Source of the DNA: Crocinitomix sp.
GTDB taxonomy: Bacteria > Bacteroidota > Bacteroidia > Flavobacteriales_D > Crocinitomicaceae
DNA length: 33,236 nt
Assembly: GCA_030836155.1 (NCBI GenBank)
Contig: JAURQI010000164.1
Coordinates: 1-33,236 of the forward strand
Direction of reading: 5' to 3'
How positions within the stretch are numbered: position 1 is the first letter of the stretch; every line of letters starts with the position of its first letter. Below the pieces are notes generated by a model. That model saw nothing but the letters and a program-made list of their open reading frames with translations, had not been told where the DNA came from and searched no databases. Positions 31,892 through 33,236 of the stretch are shown piece by piece. The translations under genes were made by a program, and so were the position numbers.

Positions 31892-32455
31892 GTGAAAGAT
31901 CAAGAGATTATCCATAGCATCCGCAAGGGAAAAACGAATAAGGCCATTAAGGTTTTATATAAGGAGTTTCCGAAGGTGAAGGCAAATATTATCTCTTCTG
32001 GTGGAGACGAAGAAATAGCCCGTCAAATATTTCATGACAGTTTAATCCTATTGGTTGAAAAAGTAGAAGATCCAAGCTTTAGATTAACCTCTAAATTATC
32101 AACATACCTCTACGGTATCAATCGTTTCATGTGGAAGAATGAAGCGAGGAAAAGACAGAAGCATCCAGAACTGGAGTGGAAAGACACGCTTATTTTGACT
32201 GCGGATGAACTCGGTTATGATGAAGAAAAAGAAATGCAATTATCTCAATTAGAATCTATTTTGGATACGATTTCAGAACGCTGTCGAAAGATTTTTGAAT
32301 TATTTTATTTCCGCAAGATGTCAATGAAGACGATAGCGGAACATATGGAGTTTTCTTCTGTGAATTCGGCCAAAACACAGAAGTACAAATGCATGGAAAA
32401 AGCCATTAAAATGGCTTCAGAAGCAGAACCAACAACCTCAACCAACCAACCATGA
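31892..32455 (+). CDS. ECF-like RNA polymerase sigma factor (187 aa)
   Basis: A small sigma-70 family protein with region 2 and region 4 only. Region 2 (about residues 25-95) includes IFHDSLILLVEKV and LSTYLYGINRFMWKNEARKRQ. Region 4 (about 120-175) includes LDTISERCRKIFELFYFRKMSMKTIAEHM, followed by the recognition helix with SVNSAKTQKYKCMEKA. It begins at GTG 31892; the nearby ATG at 31884 is out of frame and stops at once. Its stop codon overlaps the next gene's start (ATGA, 32452-32455), so it is coupled with its probable anti-sigma partner. A near-match -7 element (TACCTTTT, 31859-31866) lies upstream. It is divergent from the lipoprotein operon, which may be a target. Confidence 0.88.
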   Translation: MKDQEIIHSIRKGKTNKAIKVLYKEFPKVKANIISSGGDEEIARQIFHDSLILLVEKVEDPSFRLTSKLSTYLYGINRFMWKNEARKRQKHPELEWKDTLILTADELGYDEEKEMQLSQLESILDTISERCRKIFELFYFRKMSMKTIAEHMEFSSVNSAKTQKYKCMEKAIKMASEAEPTTSTNQP

Positions 32456-33236
32456 GACCAGAACTGGACCAATTAGAAAAAATATCGCAATACCTCAATG
32501 GAGAGATGGACGCGACTCAAGCGGAGGCGTTTGCAAAAGAATTGTCTCAAAGCAGTGATTTGAAAGATTTACTTTCTCAACAAGAGGACCTTATTCGTGC
32601 GGCTAAGCGAAAAGCGCTAAGAGCAGAAATTCAAGCAGTTGCTGCTGGAGGAGCATCTACCATTAGTACAGGTGGGTATGTCTTAGGAAGTACGCTTATT
32701 ATTGGTTTGGGGGCTGTCCTTTATTTTACAACTCTTGGTGCAGATAACATTGACATAGCAGCTACTCATGATTCACCGTTAAACCAGCAAGCAACAGATA
32801 TGGTAGATTCTTCCTACTATTCAGAAGAATTCGAATCCGAGGCGTCGCTAAATCAAGGTCAAGAAGAACTGGTCATGGAAACGCCCGAAACAATATTTTC
32901 TTCTGTCGCGACCTATACCGATGAGGGAGAAGAAAATAAAACTTCTTATGATCAACCAATGGAAATTCAGTTAGATAAAACAGCTGATCATTCGGGATCT
33001 AGAAATGAAGGAAGATTGGTCACTAAAGAAAAATCAAACCCCTCTGATAAAAAACATGTGAGTGATGTGTCGGATTACGAGGACAAATCGCAAATAGCAG
33101 GTTTTCCAGGAGGAAATATAGCCATGAAATCCTTCATGGATAAGAATTTGCGTTACCCTAAATCAGCTTCTAACAAAGGTATTGAAGCAGTTGTGAAATG
33201 TGATTTTCAAATATCTGAGGATGGCATCATTCAAAA
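32452..33236 (+). CDS. Membrane anti-sigma-like protein with C-terminal TonB domain (partial)
   Basis: It begins at ATG 32452, overlapping the sigma stop by 4 bp, and runs off the window after 261 codons. The short cytosolic N-terminus (about 70 residues, LDQLEKISQYLNGEMDATQA) looks like a Bacteroidota anti-sigma segment (LxxYLxGEM). One membrane helix follows at about 75-96 (YVLGSTLIIGLGAVLYFTTLG), then a long acidic periplasmic linker (about 97-215). The final part (FPGGNIAMKSFMDKNLRYPKSA and VKCDFQISEDGII) is the start of a TonB C-terminal domain. The order suggests a membrane protein that could hold the sigma factor and at the same time contact an outer-membrane or TonB-type partner. The end lies outside the window. 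Confidence 0.85.
   Translation, partial: MRPELDQLEKISQYLNGEMDATQAEAFAKELSQSSDLKDLLSQQEDLIRAAKRKALRAEIQAVAAGGASTISTGGYVLGSTLIIGLGAVLYFTTLGADNIDIAATHDSPLNQQATDMVDSSYYSEEFESEASLNQGQEELVMETPETIFSSVATYTDEGEENKTSYDQPMEIQLDKTADHSGSRNEGRLVTKEKSNPSDKKHVSDVSDYEDKSQIAGFPGGNIAMKSFMDKNLRYPKSASNKGIEAVVKCDFQISEDGIIQ

Noticed and set aside
32428-32451. CAACC short tandem repeat at the end of the sigma gene
   Set aside because: Too short, and explained as coding sequence for the tail TTSTNQP.
1-33236. CRISPR arrays, tRNAs, insertion sequences, prophage or att sites
   Set aside because: None found by eye on either strand; the Hef-like domain alone is not evidence of a mobile element.

Overview
The window is a chromosomal segment of a low-GC member of the Bacteroidota, most likely a marine or aquatic Flavobacteriales (Crocinitomicaceae/Fluviicola-like). 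Four things point there. Two proteins carry type IX secretion (T9SS) C-terminal sorting domains (type A at 1-255, type B at 25951-28125). Nearly all promoters match the Bacteroidota -7 element TAnnTTTG with a TTTG/TTG-like -33. Shine-Dalgarno sequences are absent. Several families are typical of the phylum, such as DUF2480, LytTR/His_kinase pairs and a heme A synthase with a Bacteroidota-type EYxNR motif. No tRNA, rRNA, CRISPR array, insertion sequence or prophage was seen.

Layout. 1-683: tail of a T9SS-secreted protein, its terminator, and a small conserved-looking protein. 777-6920: a very large exported alpha-2-macroglobulin-like protein with an intact CxEQ thioester motif, closed by a bidirectional terminator. 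6973-10439 (minus): a TPR histidine kinase, a LytTR response regulator and a secreted beta-barrel-like protein. 10471-14481: a small PD-(D/E)xK-like protein, then cysteine dioxygenase divergent from a PLP decarboxylase that looks like cysteine sulfinate decarboxylase, followed by a sodium/solute symporter. Together the two enzymes give a cysteine-to-hypotaurine route. The 139-bp gap between them holds eight A/T tracts spaced at about 10.5 bp, which should bend the DNA. 14531-18517: a one-repeat DUF1456 protein, a protein resembling the C-terminal part of phage Hef-like proteins, a seven-motif FG-GAP/ASPIC lipoprotein and an M23 peptidase. 18519-24450: DEAD-box helicase, an intergenic region with a promoter and two tandem terminators (candidate small RNA), DUF2480, a short-chain dehydrogenase-like protein, a cyclophilin-FKBP fusion, an unknown protein and heme A synthase. 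24570-28125: two overlapping beta-barrel-like genes and a PKD-rich T9SS cargo protein. 28337-29545: DNA polymerase IV interrupted by an in-frame TGA. 29559-31767 (minus operon): a small lipoprotein with a stop at codon 3, a YARHG-domain protein and an acetolactate-decarboxylase-like lipoprotein. 31892-33236: an ECF-like sigma factor overlapping a membrane anti-sigma-like protein that ends in a TonB domain and runs off the window.

The strongest leads are: the hypotaurine module with its curved intergenic promoter region; the orphan promoter-terminator unit at 19879-20004; two apparent nonsense mutations (dinB codon 60, lipoprotein codon 3); the acetolactate-decarboxylase-like lipoprotein whose expected catalytic arginine is a histidine; and a recurring arrangement in which the -7 element ends only 4-6 nt before the start codon, implying leaderless mRNAs. 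Functions are read from motifs by eye. No database search was run.
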